From Capsicum annuum (Eukaryota; Streptophyta; Magnoliopsida; Solanales; Solanaceae), in NCBI RefSeq assembly GCF_002878395.1, contig NC_061116.1, forward strand, positions 124,890,594 to 124,954,593: DNA of 64,000 nucleotides, written 5' to 3'. Within the stretch, counting starts at the first letter, position 1; each line of letters begins with the position of its first letter. The notes beneath the pieces are model-generated. The model saw only the letters and a list, made by a program, of their open reading frames with translations. It was not told where the DNA came from and ran no database searches. Positions 46,091-58,484 of the stretch are shown here, piece by piece. The position numbers and the translations under genes are program-made.

Positions 46091-48377
46091 TGTAACACCC
46101 TATATTTTTGCACTTGAATTTGAACTGTTGTTCCTATGTCTATAAAATATAATCCCATTATATAAATTTTAATAAATTTGTCATGATCATTATTCTAGTG
46201 ATAATATTTCTTACGAGGTAAAAAATGGTCATAGGAAGAACTTTGAGCAAAGTTGAGTTGAGAACACTTTTATCAATTGAGTTTTGTATTCAATCTTACA
46301 AAGGTCAATTGTAAACTACCATTTATCAAAGAATATATATAGACAGTTTTCCTACTATATATCAAATAAAAGTAATTTGAGTCTTCTTTCCAATGAACTT
46401 GGTTTCGCCTTAATCTGATATCGGACTGGAAAGGTATGCTCATTTTACCTCAGCATGTCCATCTGTCAACAAGGTGATGACTTCAGGTGATAAGTCATCA
46501 ACTAATTGTCGAATTATCAGACAGGTCATCAGAATTAACCAGAATGTTATCAAAGGTACAAAGTGACGTATTGAAGTGATAATTCATCAACTAAGTGACG
46601 ACCTATCAACCAAGTCGTCACCCATTTATGAACTGAAGTCATCAACAAAAAATTTCAGCAATCCTTATTCAATTTTATAGGGGTATTTTGGTCTTTTTGT
46701 TACCTCAAACCCTACCCCTCCCATGGTTCAAATCATTATAAGATTCTATTTTCCCTCATATTCAATTACTTAACACATTATTTCTTATCCTACACTTAAG
46801 AAAAATAAGATTAGGGTTTTTTTTCCAAAGAACAAGAAACTCAAGCTTTCCTCTCCAAAGAATCCATGAATTCAATTCTCCTCTTCAAGAATATAAGTTC
46901 CCTAGTCTAAGAAGTTCAAGAAAGCTTTCAAGATCATCTCTAAGGCTTTCAAGGTTACGCTTTCTCCATTAAATCAAGTATATTAGGGTATGTAGGGTTA
47001 TCGACAAGGATCCTCTTTAATCTTGTGCCTAAAAATAGTTTTAATATTGAATTTACATGAAGTTCAATTTAGTATTCATACCCAATTATCATTATTTGAA
47101 GTTTATGAAGTTAAAATTGTAGTGTTGAATTGCATAGTTATTTTTACACACTCATGCATGTGACCTATTATTGTATATTGAGAATTGAATTTCATTATCT
47201 TGACTAGAATTGTTAAAGTATTTCAAGGTCATCATTATTTAGCATGAAGTTGTGATGATTTGACATAAGTTTAAAGAAAGGGTTATAATACCAAAGTTTA
47301 AGTCAACATAGATCAAGAAGATTATGCTTTAAGCATTCTTTGGTAAGGAAGTATTCAGATTTTAGGAAAGAAATTGATCTTCTTATCCTAAGCTAAGATT
47401 GGAATCCACAATTGTTCATCTTGATCATAATTTAAAGAAAGAGAAGCATAACTGGTTCTCATTATAAACCCATATTCTATTTTAAGGTAGATTTACTAAG
47501 GTCCAACCATAAGAATTCAAGTAGTACTTATCACCGAGTGGAGTATGATTCCAAGGTCTCATACCCTAGAACCACGTGCCATCATAGTCTTTAGAGTACC
47601 CATAGTGGGCTAAATCAATGATCACTTATGATAAGGTTCAATTTCAATAGAAATGGTAGAAAAACTCTCCCCAAGGTGGGTAAGACATTGGACTACATAT
47701 CCTCTCAATAGTTTATGTTGGTTAGAAGAAACTCTCTGTAGAAATAGTAAAAGTGCAGCTTTTAGAACTGTGTGTTATGACTCACAAAGACTATCTATGC
47801 TTTATATACTCATGCTTTATTTTTCTGTATTATATGTTTTATTCGATCCAAGGTGAGTCATTTACACTTAGCATGCATCCTTTGAAAGTTTTTTATGGAG
47901 ATTGAATTATTATTTTACTTATGCATTCACCCCCATATGCTCAGTACATTCCAAAAGACTAATCCGTTTATACGTCTATTTATTATATTAACTCACAATA
48001 TAGGTACTAATTGTAACCCAGAAATCATAATCAGACAGTGTGCAGCTTCCAGTTAGTAGGTGGTGAATCTATTTTATTTGAGGGCTCGAGTCAATCATAG
48101 TATCGAGTAGCATTTTGTTTTTTTATTCAGTGGAATTGATTAAGGATAGTTGTCAGTAATGTTTCGACTACCTATAGTTCTAGTAGAGGCATCATTGACG
48201 GATAGTAGAGTTGATATATTTGATTCCATTTTTATTTTGTATGAGTAGAGTTGTATTCATTTTTCTAGTTTTTTTTTTTTTGAAGATATTCAGCTAAGAC
48301 ATATTTCCCACTTACTTCTTTCAAACTTATGTATTTTTAAACCATTTGGTCGGGAGTTATGCCAGTATAAGGGTTAT
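46091..48377 (+). repeat. 3' LTR of LARD-3, split by Tekay-C
   Basis: Starts TGTAACACCCTATATTTTTG, runs to TATAAGGGTTAT at 48377, and resumes at 57786 (CATGGGATCTCTTGAGGTCC) to the end GAGACGTTACA at 57847. The hairpin slot at 47941-48003 is decayed. Confidence 0.85.
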
Positions 48378-50599
48378 TGTCACGACCCGAATCGGGCCCT
48401 AGCCGTGACAAGCATTCCGAACTATAAAGGCCCAGAACACCCTTCCCTGTCTGGTAATCATGCACAAGATTCATAAAACAAAGCAAATGCAGGAATAAAA
48501 ATCTAATACAGAAACATGGTTAATCTGAATGTAATCATAATACTGAAAATTGAAACCCGAAAATGTATCTGAATAATAATGTCTGACTCAGTATGTGAAA
48601 TCTCTACTATGAACTAAAACAAAAGTTGTCTGAAAGCTGGGACAAGGCCCTCAGTAGAACAAAACATAACTAATAGTAGTAATGTGAAATAATCACGTCT
48701 TCTGAATCATAGAAGGCTCACAACTACAAAATCCGGTCTGTGATCTGAAATCTCTACTATTTATCTGGACCCCTAGATTGTGCCTCAGAACCTGGAAGGA
48801 AGAGGGGATCAGCACAAAGGTACTGTCACACAAAACAGTCAAAAATAGAATATTTGAACATATATATATATATATATTTAATATAAGAGAAAAGTTTTTC
48901 TTTAAACATAATTCATAAAGTGGTTTCTAAAACCACATAGGCACTTTCTGAAAACATAAAATCTGTCTGTAAACTTCAAATTCTGATCTGTGTAACTTCT
49001 AAGTTAGGTGGTGTCCCCTACAAGTCTGATATTCCATAGGCGATATAGAATCCTCCATTGACTCAGCGAGGAAGCCTCAAACCCGAGTGTGCCGCAAGGG
49101 TTGAAGTTCCTGAATCTGATATGCCACAGGGCTCTAGGCCAGCATAATATATAAACCCGGATCGGAAAATCATGGTTTTGGCTGATGAGTTGTCTGAACT
49201 CATGCCTTCTTCGGAGAACCACCTAAGCTCTCTTTATGCCCAATTTTTATCCTGTTCTGAATCACGCATGTTTCTAATTTCAACATATGGAAAATCTAAT
49301 TTCAAACATGCATTGAATCTATTTTGAATTTTCATGGAAAAATCTGAATTGGTGTCTTCACAACAAGACGTGCAAGTCCTATTTCTGAGCCATAATACAA
49401 TAAGCATGATCTTTCTTTAAAACATAGTTAATAACACCCAAACATTAAAACATTATAAGAGATTTCATATTCTAAAAACATAAGTCAAAACTATGCAAGA
49501 ACTCTTCAAACATAATGTGGTCATGTGCTTTTGAAAAAATCCATGCACTCTTTCAATATATGTATTTTCAACATTTTTTAATACAAACAACCCTCTCTTT
49601 GGAATTCAAGATTCATAACCAAATCATTCATAAATTAAGACACTTCATAACATACTTTTCAAGATGCATTTCACAAACAATCCATATCATTTGATAAGTA
49701 TGGAAAATCTTAACGAGAGAGGGATTTTCAGATGAATCATGTTCTCAATTCAATCATCAACATTAAAACATGTATGTATATACATATATCAATTCAAATA
49801 AATTTAGGGAAGGCCTAAAGACCAAAACAATACCATCAAAACTTCTAAAAACATAATTATATTCATAAATTCAAAACCCCATTCTTAAAATCATGATTTC
49901 TATGCCCATGAGATTTGAGGAAAACCTCGCATACCTCGAATTTAGAAGATAATGGGTGCTTCTTGAAGCCTACGACCTGGGGATTTCAAATATTCGATTT
50001 GCTTCTAAAATCTATGGTGGAATCTTGAACTACTTGGGTTTTTAGGTTGAAACCCTTGAGAGTGTTCTTGAGGATTTTTGGTGAAAATATCAATATTATG
50101 CTCAATGGGGAGTGTAATCCCGTGTTTAAGTTGATAAGGTTTTGGAAAAATTCAACAATGCCCTTAATAAGACAGAATATTGCACTGAAATTGACTGGGT
50201 GCGCTAGGCAGGGAGGTGCCCTACTTAGACCTTGGGAGAACCCAGGGCGGCGCCTTGCTCTGACCTAGGGAGAGACCAGGGCGGCGCCCCTCTTAGAGCG
50301 GGGGTGAACCCTGGGTGGCACCCCCTATAGCCTTTAGCTATTGTTCAGCCAACCCAAACATGACCTTATGCGCATCTAAAAATTTTGAAACTTACCCGAG
50401 ATGTACTACAACCTTGCCCCATCGCAACACAACAAGAAAATCTAAAAACGGATGTTGGGAAGGTTGAAAATAAAATCCCCGAAGGTTACTATAAAAATAT
50501 GAGGATAAGTATTTCAAAACTTAGTAAAATTTCAAGTTTTTAAGTTCAACACCACACCACTTGGAGCTAGTATATGCGTGCCTTTTACGGGGCGTTACA
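48378..50599 (-). repeat. 3' LTR of Tekay-C (2222 bp)
   Basis: Plus-strand ends TGTCACGACCC and GGGGCGTTACA. The polypurine side is on the right (minus strand CCAAGGGGCATATAA before TGTAACGCC). (TA)n at 48860-48877 is longer than in the partner LTR. The ORFs at 49004-49222 and 50047-50268 recur in the other LTR and are not genes. Confidence 0.9.
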
Positions 50600-50679
50600 T
50601 TATATGCCCCTTGGGATCATTCGTCCCTGAATGATGACACGGAATACAGTCACGAATGATTTAAAATATATTCGGATAT

Positions 50680-51190
50680 AGAAAATAAGACATAAGACAA
50701 GAATTGTACCTTCCATCTCACCATTCACCAAATCGAATAAGTTTGGGTATCTAATTCTCATGTCATTTTTTGATTCCCAGGTGGCTTCTTCAACTTCCTG
50801 ATTCCTCCACAATACTTTAACTGAGGCTTTCTCTTTACTCCTAAACTTTCTAACTTGACGATCTAATATTTCTATAGGCTTTTCTTCATAAGACAAAGAG
50901 TCTGTCACTTTGATTTTTTCAATAGGTACTACTAACGAATGATCACCAATGCACTTTCTCAGCATGGATACATGAAATATCGGATGGACAGAACCAAAAC
51001 ATGCTGGCAACTTTTATTCATACACAGCAACACCTACCCTTCTCACAATCTGATATGGTCCTATAAAGTGAGGACTCAGCTTCCCTTCTTTCCGAATCAC
51101 AGAACTCCCTACATGGGAGAAACCTTAAGGAATACCCAATCTCTAACCTCAAACTCTAACTCTTTCCTCCTAACATCGGCATAGAATTTT
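50680..51190 (-). pseudogene. Tekay-C integrase C-terminus and chromodomain
   Basis: The frame at 51010-50700 is HPIFHVSMLRKCIGD, SLSYEEKPIEILDRQVRKF, then KASVKVLWRNQEVEEATWES and IRYPNLFDL. The chromodomain core VKVLWRNxEVEEATWE is intact, the best preserved in the window. The preceding part (51190-51010) carries the GPY/F region in another frame. Confidence 0.85.
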
Positions 51191-52150
51191 TGGTGACTCT
51201 GAGCTGTCTTAAGTCATTCTCTAATAAGCTTCACATCTTCCATTGCATGATGAACAAGATAAGGCCCAAACATTTGCATCTTACCTACTTCATACCACCC
51301 TATCGGAGACCTATACCTTCTACCATATAGCGCTTCAAATGGTGCCATCTTAATACTGGAATGAAAGATATTAATATATGCAAACTCTACCAATGGCAAG
51401 TGATCTACCCAACTGCCTTTTAAATCTATTACACACGCCCTCAACATATCTTCAAGGGTCTGAATGTTGCGTTCAGCTTTCCCATCAATCTGAGGATGGA
51501 ATGTTGTGCTTAAGTTCACCTGGGTACCTAAACCTTTCTAAAATGATCTCCAAAACTGAGAAAAAACTGCGTACCTCGATAAGATATAATAGAGACAGGT
51601 GCTCTGTGCATACGGACTATTTCTTCAATGTACAGCTTCGCATAATCATCTCCCAAATAATTAGTCCTCACAGGAAAAAAGTGAGCTGACTTTGTCAATC
51701 GATCTACAATCACCCAAATGGAGTCATACTGGTTTCGGGACTTCGGAAGTCCTGTAATGAAATCCATATTTATCATCTCCCACTTCCATAAAGGCAGAGA
51801 TATCTCTTGGGAAGTACCTCCTGGCCTAAAATGCTCTACCTTTCCTTATTGACAGTTCAAACACTTGGACACAAAATCAGCTATATCACGTTTCATGTTA
51901 TTACCAATATAAAGTTTTCATATCATGGTACATCTTAGTAGATCCCGAGTGAACAATATACCTCGAAGTGTGAGCCACATCAAGGATTCTTTTCCACAGT
52001 CCATCAACATCCAAAATGCACAACCTACCTTGATATCTCAGAATACCATCACCGCTAATTTCAAACGACATTACCTTCTATTGACCCATATCTTTCTTGA
52101 TTTGCATCAAGATGGGATCTTCAACCTACTTCTCTTTAACTTCAGCACAA
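51191..52150 (-). pseudogene. Tekay-C integrase, zinc domain and core
   Basis: Zinc domain: AHTSRYIVHSGSTKMYHDM (both His) and FVSKCLNCQ (both Cys), around 52030-51850, so the HHCC set is complete. Core: NMDFITGLPKSRNQYDSIWV with the first Asp at about 51770. The second catalytic Asp is Tyr in IISYRGTQF (family ISDRGTQF). HPQIDGKAERNIQTLEDML keeps the catalytic Glu. The open pieces 51776-51528 and 51519-51214 are in different frames. Confidence 0.85.
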
Positions 52151-52206
52151 AGGGATGACTTATCTACCTCATGAACAATCAGCCCTCCATCTTCGGAATC
52201 TAAGAG

Positions 52207-52750
52207 TCACACTCCCAGATTTACAAAGTGGTGAATATCCTTCACCATCTCTTTCTTTCCTTCTTCAACATGAGAAAGGATGCCCATAGATAACCTGCTG
52301 AGAGCGTCGGCTGCAATATTTGCCTTGCCCGAATGGTAATGCAGGGTCATATCATAGTCTTTCAAAATCTCCATCCAACGCCTTTTCCAGAGGTTTAATT
52401 CTTTCTGAGAGAAAACATACTGCAAACTTTTATGGTCAGTATATTTATATATATCAACATGTACCCCACAGATATAATGCCTCCAGATTCTAAGTGCAAA
52501 CACCACAGCTACTAATTCCAAGTCATAAGTGGGGTAATTTTTCTAATGCACCTTTAACTGCCTAAATGCATAAGCTATCACCTTACCATGCAGCATCAAA
52601 ATACAACCAAGTCCCACACGGGATGAATCACAGTAAACCACAAAACCATCTACACCCTCGGGAGGGGTCAAAATAGGAGTAGTAGTCAGCTTGTCTTTAA
52701 ACTTCTCAAAACTGTTTTCACACAAATAAGACCACACAAACTTCACCTTT
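52207..52750 (-). pseudogene. Tekay-C RNase H
   Basis: PEGVDGFVVYCDSSRVGLGC has the catalytic Asp. GKVIAYAFRQLKVH, a stop, [20 protein letters not shown] has the Glu. [16 protein letters not shown] has the third acidic residue. Then [19 protein letters not shown]. Only one stop (near 52541) separates two long open pieces. Confidence 0.85.
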
Positions 52751-52759
52751 TTTCTTACT

Positions 52760-53540
52760 CAATCTTTTGGGGATCCACTCTAATCCCATCACTAGACATA
52801 ATATGTCCCAAAAAAGCAATATCATCCAGCCAGAATCCACATTTGGAGAACTTAGCATATAACTGATGATCCTTAACGGTCTAAAGGATAATTCGGAGGT
52901 GATTGGGGTGATCCACCTCACTTTTGGAATAAATCTGAATATCTTTAATGAACACTATGATGAACAAGTCTATAAACTGATAGAAGACCCTATTCATAAA
53001 ATCCATGAAGCCTGCAGGGGCGTTAGTCAACCCAAAAGATTTGACTAAGAACAGTGAGCATATCAGGTTCGTAAGGCTATTTTAGGAATGTCTAAATCCC
53101 TAACCTTGAACTGATGATAACCTGAACGAAGGTCTATTTTCAAAAAACACTTAGCACCCTGAAGCTGGTCGAAAAGATCATCAATCCTAGGAAGAGGATA
53201 TTTGTTTTTAATAGTGACCTTATTTAACTGGTAGTAGTCTATGCACATATGAAGGGACCCATCCTTCTTTCACAAGAAAAGTATGGGTGCACCCCATGGG
53301 GTAACACTAGGACGAATAAAGCCTTTGCCTAGGAGGTCTGCGACCTGTTCTTTTAACTCTTTCAGTTCCATGGGAGCTATTCTATATGACGGAATGGAAA
53401 TAGGATGAGTGTCTGAAAACACATAAATTCCAAAATCTATCTCCCTATCAGGAGGTATCCTTGGGAGATCTATGGGAAAGACTTCTGGAAAATCATTCAC
53501 TACAAGGATTAACTGAAGAGAAATATTTTCAACCCTGGAA
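52760..53540 (-). pseudogene. Tekay-C reverse transcriptase
   Basis: The segment at 53500-53270 is FPEVFPIDLPRIPPDREIDF, then [12 protein letters not shown]. The next, 53248-53063, is [20 protein letters not shown] and the first catalytic Asp in [12 protein letters not shown]. The DD box near 52990-52960 reads VFIKDIQIYS instead of VFIDDILIYS, so one catalytic Asp is Lys. A frameshift near 53050 separates the pieces. Confidence 0.85.
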
Positions 53541-53559
53541 TCTTTTACTCAGATTAGAT

Positions 53560-53990
53560 GGTACATACAACCTCTAAAAATGAGTTTTCAGGATCTAAGA
53601 TAAGAGATAAAGTGACCTCTAGATGCCATAGAATTCCCTGCCCACATAATTGGTGTCTCATTTGGGAAAGAAAAAGTAACCTTCTGGGTTCTGTAATCAA
53701 GTGTGGCATAACACAAATGGAGCCAGTCCATCACGAGGATGGCATCAAAATCCACCATATCAAGTTCTATAAGGTCTTCCACAGTATCCCAGCTAAGAAT
53801 AGACACAACACAATTTCTATACACCCTTCTAGAAATAACAGAATCACCTACAGAAGTGGAAAGAGTTAAGGGTTCTACAAGAACTTTAGGCTCAAACCCA
53901 AAACCAACAGCCACTTAAGGGGTCACATACGATAAGGTAGACCCGGGATCAAGCAATACATAAACATCACGAGAAAGGATTCATAAGGTA
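53560..53990 (-). pseudogene. Tekay-C aspartic protease
   Basis: Active site DVYVLLDPGSTLSYVTP (about 53985-53935) is intact. A stop follows, then VAVGFGFEPKVLVEPLTLST, RRVYRNCVV, DLIELDMVDFDAILVMDWLH and CYATLDYRTQKVTF in one open frame (53914-53588). The single stop between active site and body is the main lesion. Confidence 0.85.
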
Positions 53991-53999
53991 TCGGTGACA

Positions 54000-55338
54000 A
54001 CATCTAGTGAAGCTTCCACCTACTGGCTGTTATCCAAAGCATATAACTAGTTACGACCGCTCCCGACGGCTGATGTGTCACCCTTTTGGGATAGGGGTAG
54101 TGCCGAAGAATTTGCCTAAGACTTTCACCACCAATATTCTTTCTAGCAGATGGACAGTTCCTCTGAAAGTGACCCGAATGAACACATGAATAACACACCG
54201 ACGATCCCATTTGACACCTTTTCGGATGATTTCTACCAGAAGTCTCACACTATGGAAAAGTACGATGCTGCTAAGTCACACTACCCTGTGATTGAGTATC
54301 CTGAGCTCTAGGTCTATGGCTAGTCTAAAAACTCTGGGATCGTCTATCGATTAGGGGTCTAGGTGCTGGGGCACTAGCTGCAGACTGTGCGTTACTCTAA
54401 AACTTTTTAGTTTGCCATCTATTGCCCCAGTTGCCGCTCTGTGGTTGGTTATGGTTTTGATCCACGTTTTTGGCTCTCTTTGCTTGCCTGTCTTTCTCTC
54501 TATTTTAAGAAATTTTATTTTTCTTCTCCTCTACTAGTTGTATGTGAACTTTCATCCTAGTAAAGTTCAACTCCTTGTTTAGTATAGCTCCTTGACACTC
54601 AAGCACCAGATCATTTGAAAGGACGGATGCAAACTTCCTCATTTGGGCCCTTATACTTCTAGTCATCTCAAGTGCATAACGGGCCAGCTGATTGAACTTT
54701 AGAGTATACTCCTAAATGCTCTTACCCTGCTTAAGATTCATGAACTCCTCAGCCTTTGCCTCCTACAACTCTAAAGGAAAGAATCGGTCAAGGAAAGCAT
54801 CTACAAACTCACTCCACACCGAAGGTTCAGCATTGTCACCCTTTGCATCTTCCCAATCATTGTACCATTGATTCACCATTTCTTTCAGCTGATACATAGC
54901 CGATTCCACCCCTTCTACTTCATTAACATGCATTACTTTAAAGATCTTTTCCATTTCGTCTACAAATTATTGCGGATCCTCTTCTACTTTAGTACTTGTG
55001 AATTTGGAAGAATTCATTCTCATGAATTGGCTCACCTGTGTAGCTCTGGAAGTAACAGATACAGACCCAGTATCTTCTAACCGCTGAGTCTGTGCATCCA
55101 CCAACTGTGTTAATACATGAATGAATTGTCTGAATTCTGTATTCAAAATATCTCTCTGATTAGCTAGGGAATGGTTAAAATTAGTTCGTGGAATCTAGGG
55201 TGGGCTGGTCGGGACTGCAGGGACTCCTAAAGTAAGGATAGGGTCTGGAGTGGGAGCTCTATTACGTGTCTTCATCCCATGAGTGGGACAAACTTCATCA
55301 GTCTGAGCACTCTAATTAGTATTATGACGAGGAGGCAT
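54000..55338 (-). pseudogene. Tekay-C gag with intact zinc knuckle
   Basis: Starts MPPRHNTN at 55338 with a TAG nine codons in, another TAG near 55197 (in the context TSPP, stop, IP; family Gln), then long open stretches: QVSQFMRMNSSKFTSTKVEE, MEKIFKVMHVNEVEGVES, FVDAFLDRFFPLEL (54954-54763). Zinc knuckle CYSCVHSGHFQRNC at about 54195-54150 fits CX2CX4HX4C exactly. The other gag copies here are more decayed. Confidence 0.85.
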
Positions 55339-55531
55339 GACTATTATTTCTGTAAGACAAAAGAACACTGATTAGGAACAGACTTGACTATAAAGCATGA
55401 ACTAAATCCAAAAGAAGGGAAGCATTTCCTAAACTCCTAGTAGCTTTCTTCTTATAAGTTTGGTGTGCTACACACCCATAAATAGGACTCTACCCGACGC
55501 AATTTCGCAGATACCCTGGTACCATGAACCT

Positions 55532-55546
55532 GGTTTTGATATCAAG
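55532..55546 (-). promoter_or_regulatory. Primer-binding site of Tekay-C, mutated
   Basis: Minus strand CTTGATATCAAAACC adjoins the 5' LTR, compared with TTGGTATCAGAGCC for initiator Met. Confidence 0.6.
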
Positions 55547-55548
55547 TT

Positions 55549-56923
55549 TTTCATGACCTAAGCCGACCCCTATCTGTGACGAGCATTCCGAACCATACAG
55601 CCTTGAAACACCCTTCCCTATCTGGTAATCATGCACAACATTCATAAAACAAAGTAAATGTGGGAATAGATATCTAATATAGAAACATGGTCAATCTGAA
55701 TGTAATCATAATACTAAAAACTGAAACCCAAAAATATATTTGAAAAATAATGTCTGACTCGGTCTGCAAAATCTCTACTATGAACTAAAACAAAGGTTGT
55801 CTGAAAGCTAGGACAAGGCCGCCAGTACACCAAACATAACTAATAGTAGTAATGTGAAATAACCAGGCCTTCTGAATTATAAAAGGCTCACCACTGCAAA
55901 ATCTGGTCTATGATCTGAAATCTCTATTGTTTATCTAGATCCCTAGACTATGCCTCAAAACCTGGAAGGATGGGGGGTCAGCACAAAGGTACTGGCATGC
56001 GAAGCAGTCGAAAATAAAGTATTTGAACATATATATAATATAAAAGAAAAGTTTTTCTTTAAACATCATGAATAAAGTAGTTTTTGAAAACACATGGGCA
56101 CTTTCTGAAAACATAAAATCTGTTTGTAAACTTCAAATTTTGATCTGTGTATTACTTTTGAGTTAGGTGGTAACCCTTATGAGTCTGATATTCCATGGAC
56201 GATATGGAATCTGCCATTTACTCAGCGGGGAAGCCTCCAACTCGAGTGTGCTGCAAGGGTTGGAGTTCTTTAATCTGATACACCATAGGGCTCTAGGCCA
56301 GCGTAATATATAAACCCGGATTGGCGAATCATGGTTTTGGGCGATAAGTTGTCTGAACTCATGTCTTCTTTGAGGAACCACCTAATCTCTCTTTATGCCC
56401 AATTTTCATCCTGTTCTGAATCATGCATGTTTCTAATTTCTAGAAAGTCTGATTTTAAACATGCATTAAATCTGTTCTAAATTATCATGGAAAAATCTTA
56501 ATTAGTGTCGTCACACCTAGACTTGCGAGTCCTATTTTTGAGCCATAATGCAATAAGCATGATCTTTCATTAAAACATGGTTCAGACCACCCAAACATGC
56601 AAATAATATAAAAGATTTCATGTTCTAAAAGCATAAGTCAAAACTATGGAAGAACTCTTCAAACATAAGGTGGTCATGTGCTTTTGGCAAAATCCATGCA
56701 CTCTTTCATTATATGTATTTTATATATTTTTCAATACAAACAACCCTCTCTTTGGAATTTAAGATTCATAACCAAATCATTCATAAATTAAGACACTTCA
56801 TAACATGCTTTTCAAGATGCATATCAAAAATAATCCATATCATATGATAAGTACGGAAAATCATAATGAGAGAGGGATTTTCACATGAATCATCCTATCA
56901 ATTCAATCATCAATATTAAAACA

Positions 56924-56972
<49 letters not shown>

Positions 56973-57780
56973 ATTCAAATAAATTTGGGGAAGGCCTATA
57001 GACCAAAATAATACCGTCAAAACTTCTAAAAACATAATTATATTCATAAATTCAAAATCTCATTCTTAAAATCATGATTTCTATGCCTATGAGATTTAAG
57101 AAAAACCCCGCGTACCTCAAATTTAAAAGAAAATAGGTGCTTCTTGAAACATACGACCTGGGGATTACAAATATGCAATTTGCTCCTAAAATCTGCGGTG
57201 GAATCTTGAACTACTTGGGTTTTTAGGTTGAAAACCTTAAGAGTGTTCTTGAGGATTTTTGGTGAAAATATCAATATTATGCTCAATGGCGAGTGTAATT
57301 CCGTGTTTAAGTTGATAGGGTTTTGGAAAAATACCACAATGCCCTTAATGAGATGGAATATTGCACTGAAATTAGCTGGGCGCGCTAGGCAAGGAAGCGC
57401 CCTACTTAGACCCTGGGAGAACCCAGGGCGGCGCCTTGCTCTGACCTGGGGAGAGACCAGGGTGGCGCCTCATTAGAGCGGGGGTGAACCCTGGGAGGCG
57501 CCTTCCTATAGCCTTTAGCTACTGTTTTTCCAATCGAAACATGACCTTATGCTCGTCTAAAAATTCCAAAACTTACTCGAGATGTACTACAACCTTGCCC
57601 CATCACAACGCAATAAGAAAATCTAAAAACGGATATTGAGAAGGTTGAAAATAAAATCCCCAAAGGTTACTAGTTAAATATGAGGCTAATTCTTTCAACA
57701 CTTAGAAAAATTTCAAGTTTTCAAGTTCAACAACACACCACTTAGAGCTAGTATATGCACGACTTTTATGGGGCGTTACA
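55549..57780 (-). repeat. 5' LTR of Tekay-C (2232 bp)
   Basis: Pairs with 48378-50599. Left end TTTCATGACC (mutated), right end GGGGCGTTACA. Contains a long (AT)n run not matched in the other LTR. Confidence 0.9.
56929..56970. repeat. (AT)21 microsatellite
   Basis: 42 bp of pure AT. The other LTR has only a short TATGTATATACATATAT here (near 49773-49789), so it grew after insertion. Confidence 0.95.
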
Positions 57781-57847
57781 GTTATCATGGGATCTCTTGA
57801 GGTCCTAAGCACCGTGTGATATCTAGGGGTAGTCTCGAGACGTTACA

Positions 57848-58127
57848 AAAGGTTTCATCTTTTTTTGTGGTTGTGAGATGGATTACACTTTAATAAATTA
57901 TTGCTGGGAGCTATTTTGAAAATTTTTCTAATAAAGAGGCAAGAGATACGCATTGTGAAGGTAAAAAAGAAGCATGGGATTAGGAAATTGGTGTCTTTGA
58001 TGGCATTGTGATTGATGCAAAAAAGATAAATTGGTTATATTTTGCTGATATTTCAATGTCTTTAACTGGAATACAAGATAAACAACTTGTACTGCTTCTA
58101 CAAATTTTCCTTCTTAAATTCCACTAT
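57848..58127 (-). other. Ogre-like internal DNA, no domain recognised
   Basis: Continues 40813 once LARD-3 is removed. I find no motif on either strand. Confidence 0.4.
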
Positions 58128-58484
58128 CTATTTCCTTGCTGATCCGAATAAAATAAAAGAAGTTGTGTGAATAAATTCCAAACAACTTATCATAAAATAG
58201 ACCTTCTTGAATTTAGATGAAGACTGAGACCAATTCATCCTGAGAAGTGGAAGATGTCTTTTTGAAGCTTCTAATCTCCACCGCATTGCATATTTTTGAA
58301 ATGATTCATCCAACAACTTCTTTACTTTAAGCAAATCGATCATGCGCAGATCGCTTCCAATGTTAAACTCATATACCCTCACAAAGTCGTGAGCCATGTC
58401 TTCCCATGTTCTACATTTTCTAAATTCTTGCTTGGTATACCAAGCGAGTGCCAATATGGATAAATTTTGAATGAATAGTCTCAT
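58128..58484 (-). pseudogene. Ogre/Tat-like gag core fragment
   Basis: Open for 118 codons: MRLFIQNLSILALAWYTKQE, CRTWEDMAHDFVRVYEFNIG, then LLDESFQKYAMRWRLEASK. This is the gag pattern 'LFxxSLxGxALxWYxxQ...W.DMAxxFVxxYxFN...ESFxxYAxRWR' of plant Ty3-gypsy Tat elements. The C-terminal 40 codons are out of register with the family. Role: particle protein. Confidence 0.75.

Larger units (their letters stand above)
48378..57780 (-). mobile_element. Tekay-C, full-length dead Ty3-gypsy chromovirus, TSD GTTAT
   Basis: LTRs 48378-50599 and 55549-57780, flanked by GTTAT at 48373-48377 and 57781-57785. The internal minus-strand order is gag, protease, RT, RNase H, integrase, chromodomain. Length 9.4 kb. 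Frames are longer and less broken than in the other Tekay copies, yet no domain is fully intact across pol. Inserted in the LARD-3 3' LTR. Confidence 0.92.
40814..57847 (+). mobile_element. LARD-3, non-coding LTR element, paralogue of LARD-2
   Basis: 5' LTR 40814-42364 (internally deleted), internal 42365-46090, 3' LTR 46091-48377 continuing at 57786-57847 after Tekay-C. Flanks AAAGA (40809-40813) and AAAGG (57848-57852) form a target duplication with one change. More diverged from its partner LTR than LARD-2, so it is older. Confidence 0.85.

Noticed and set aside
46450..46640. Cluster of GTCATCA/TGATGAC-like words in the LARD-3 3' LTR
   Set aside because: Suggestive of short inverted repeats, but spacing and pairing are irregular and the segment is missing from the 5' LTR, so conservation cannot be judged.
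49004..49222. 72-codon ORF repeated at 56163-56381
   Set aside because: The two copies are simply the paired LTRs of Tekay-C. No known domain.
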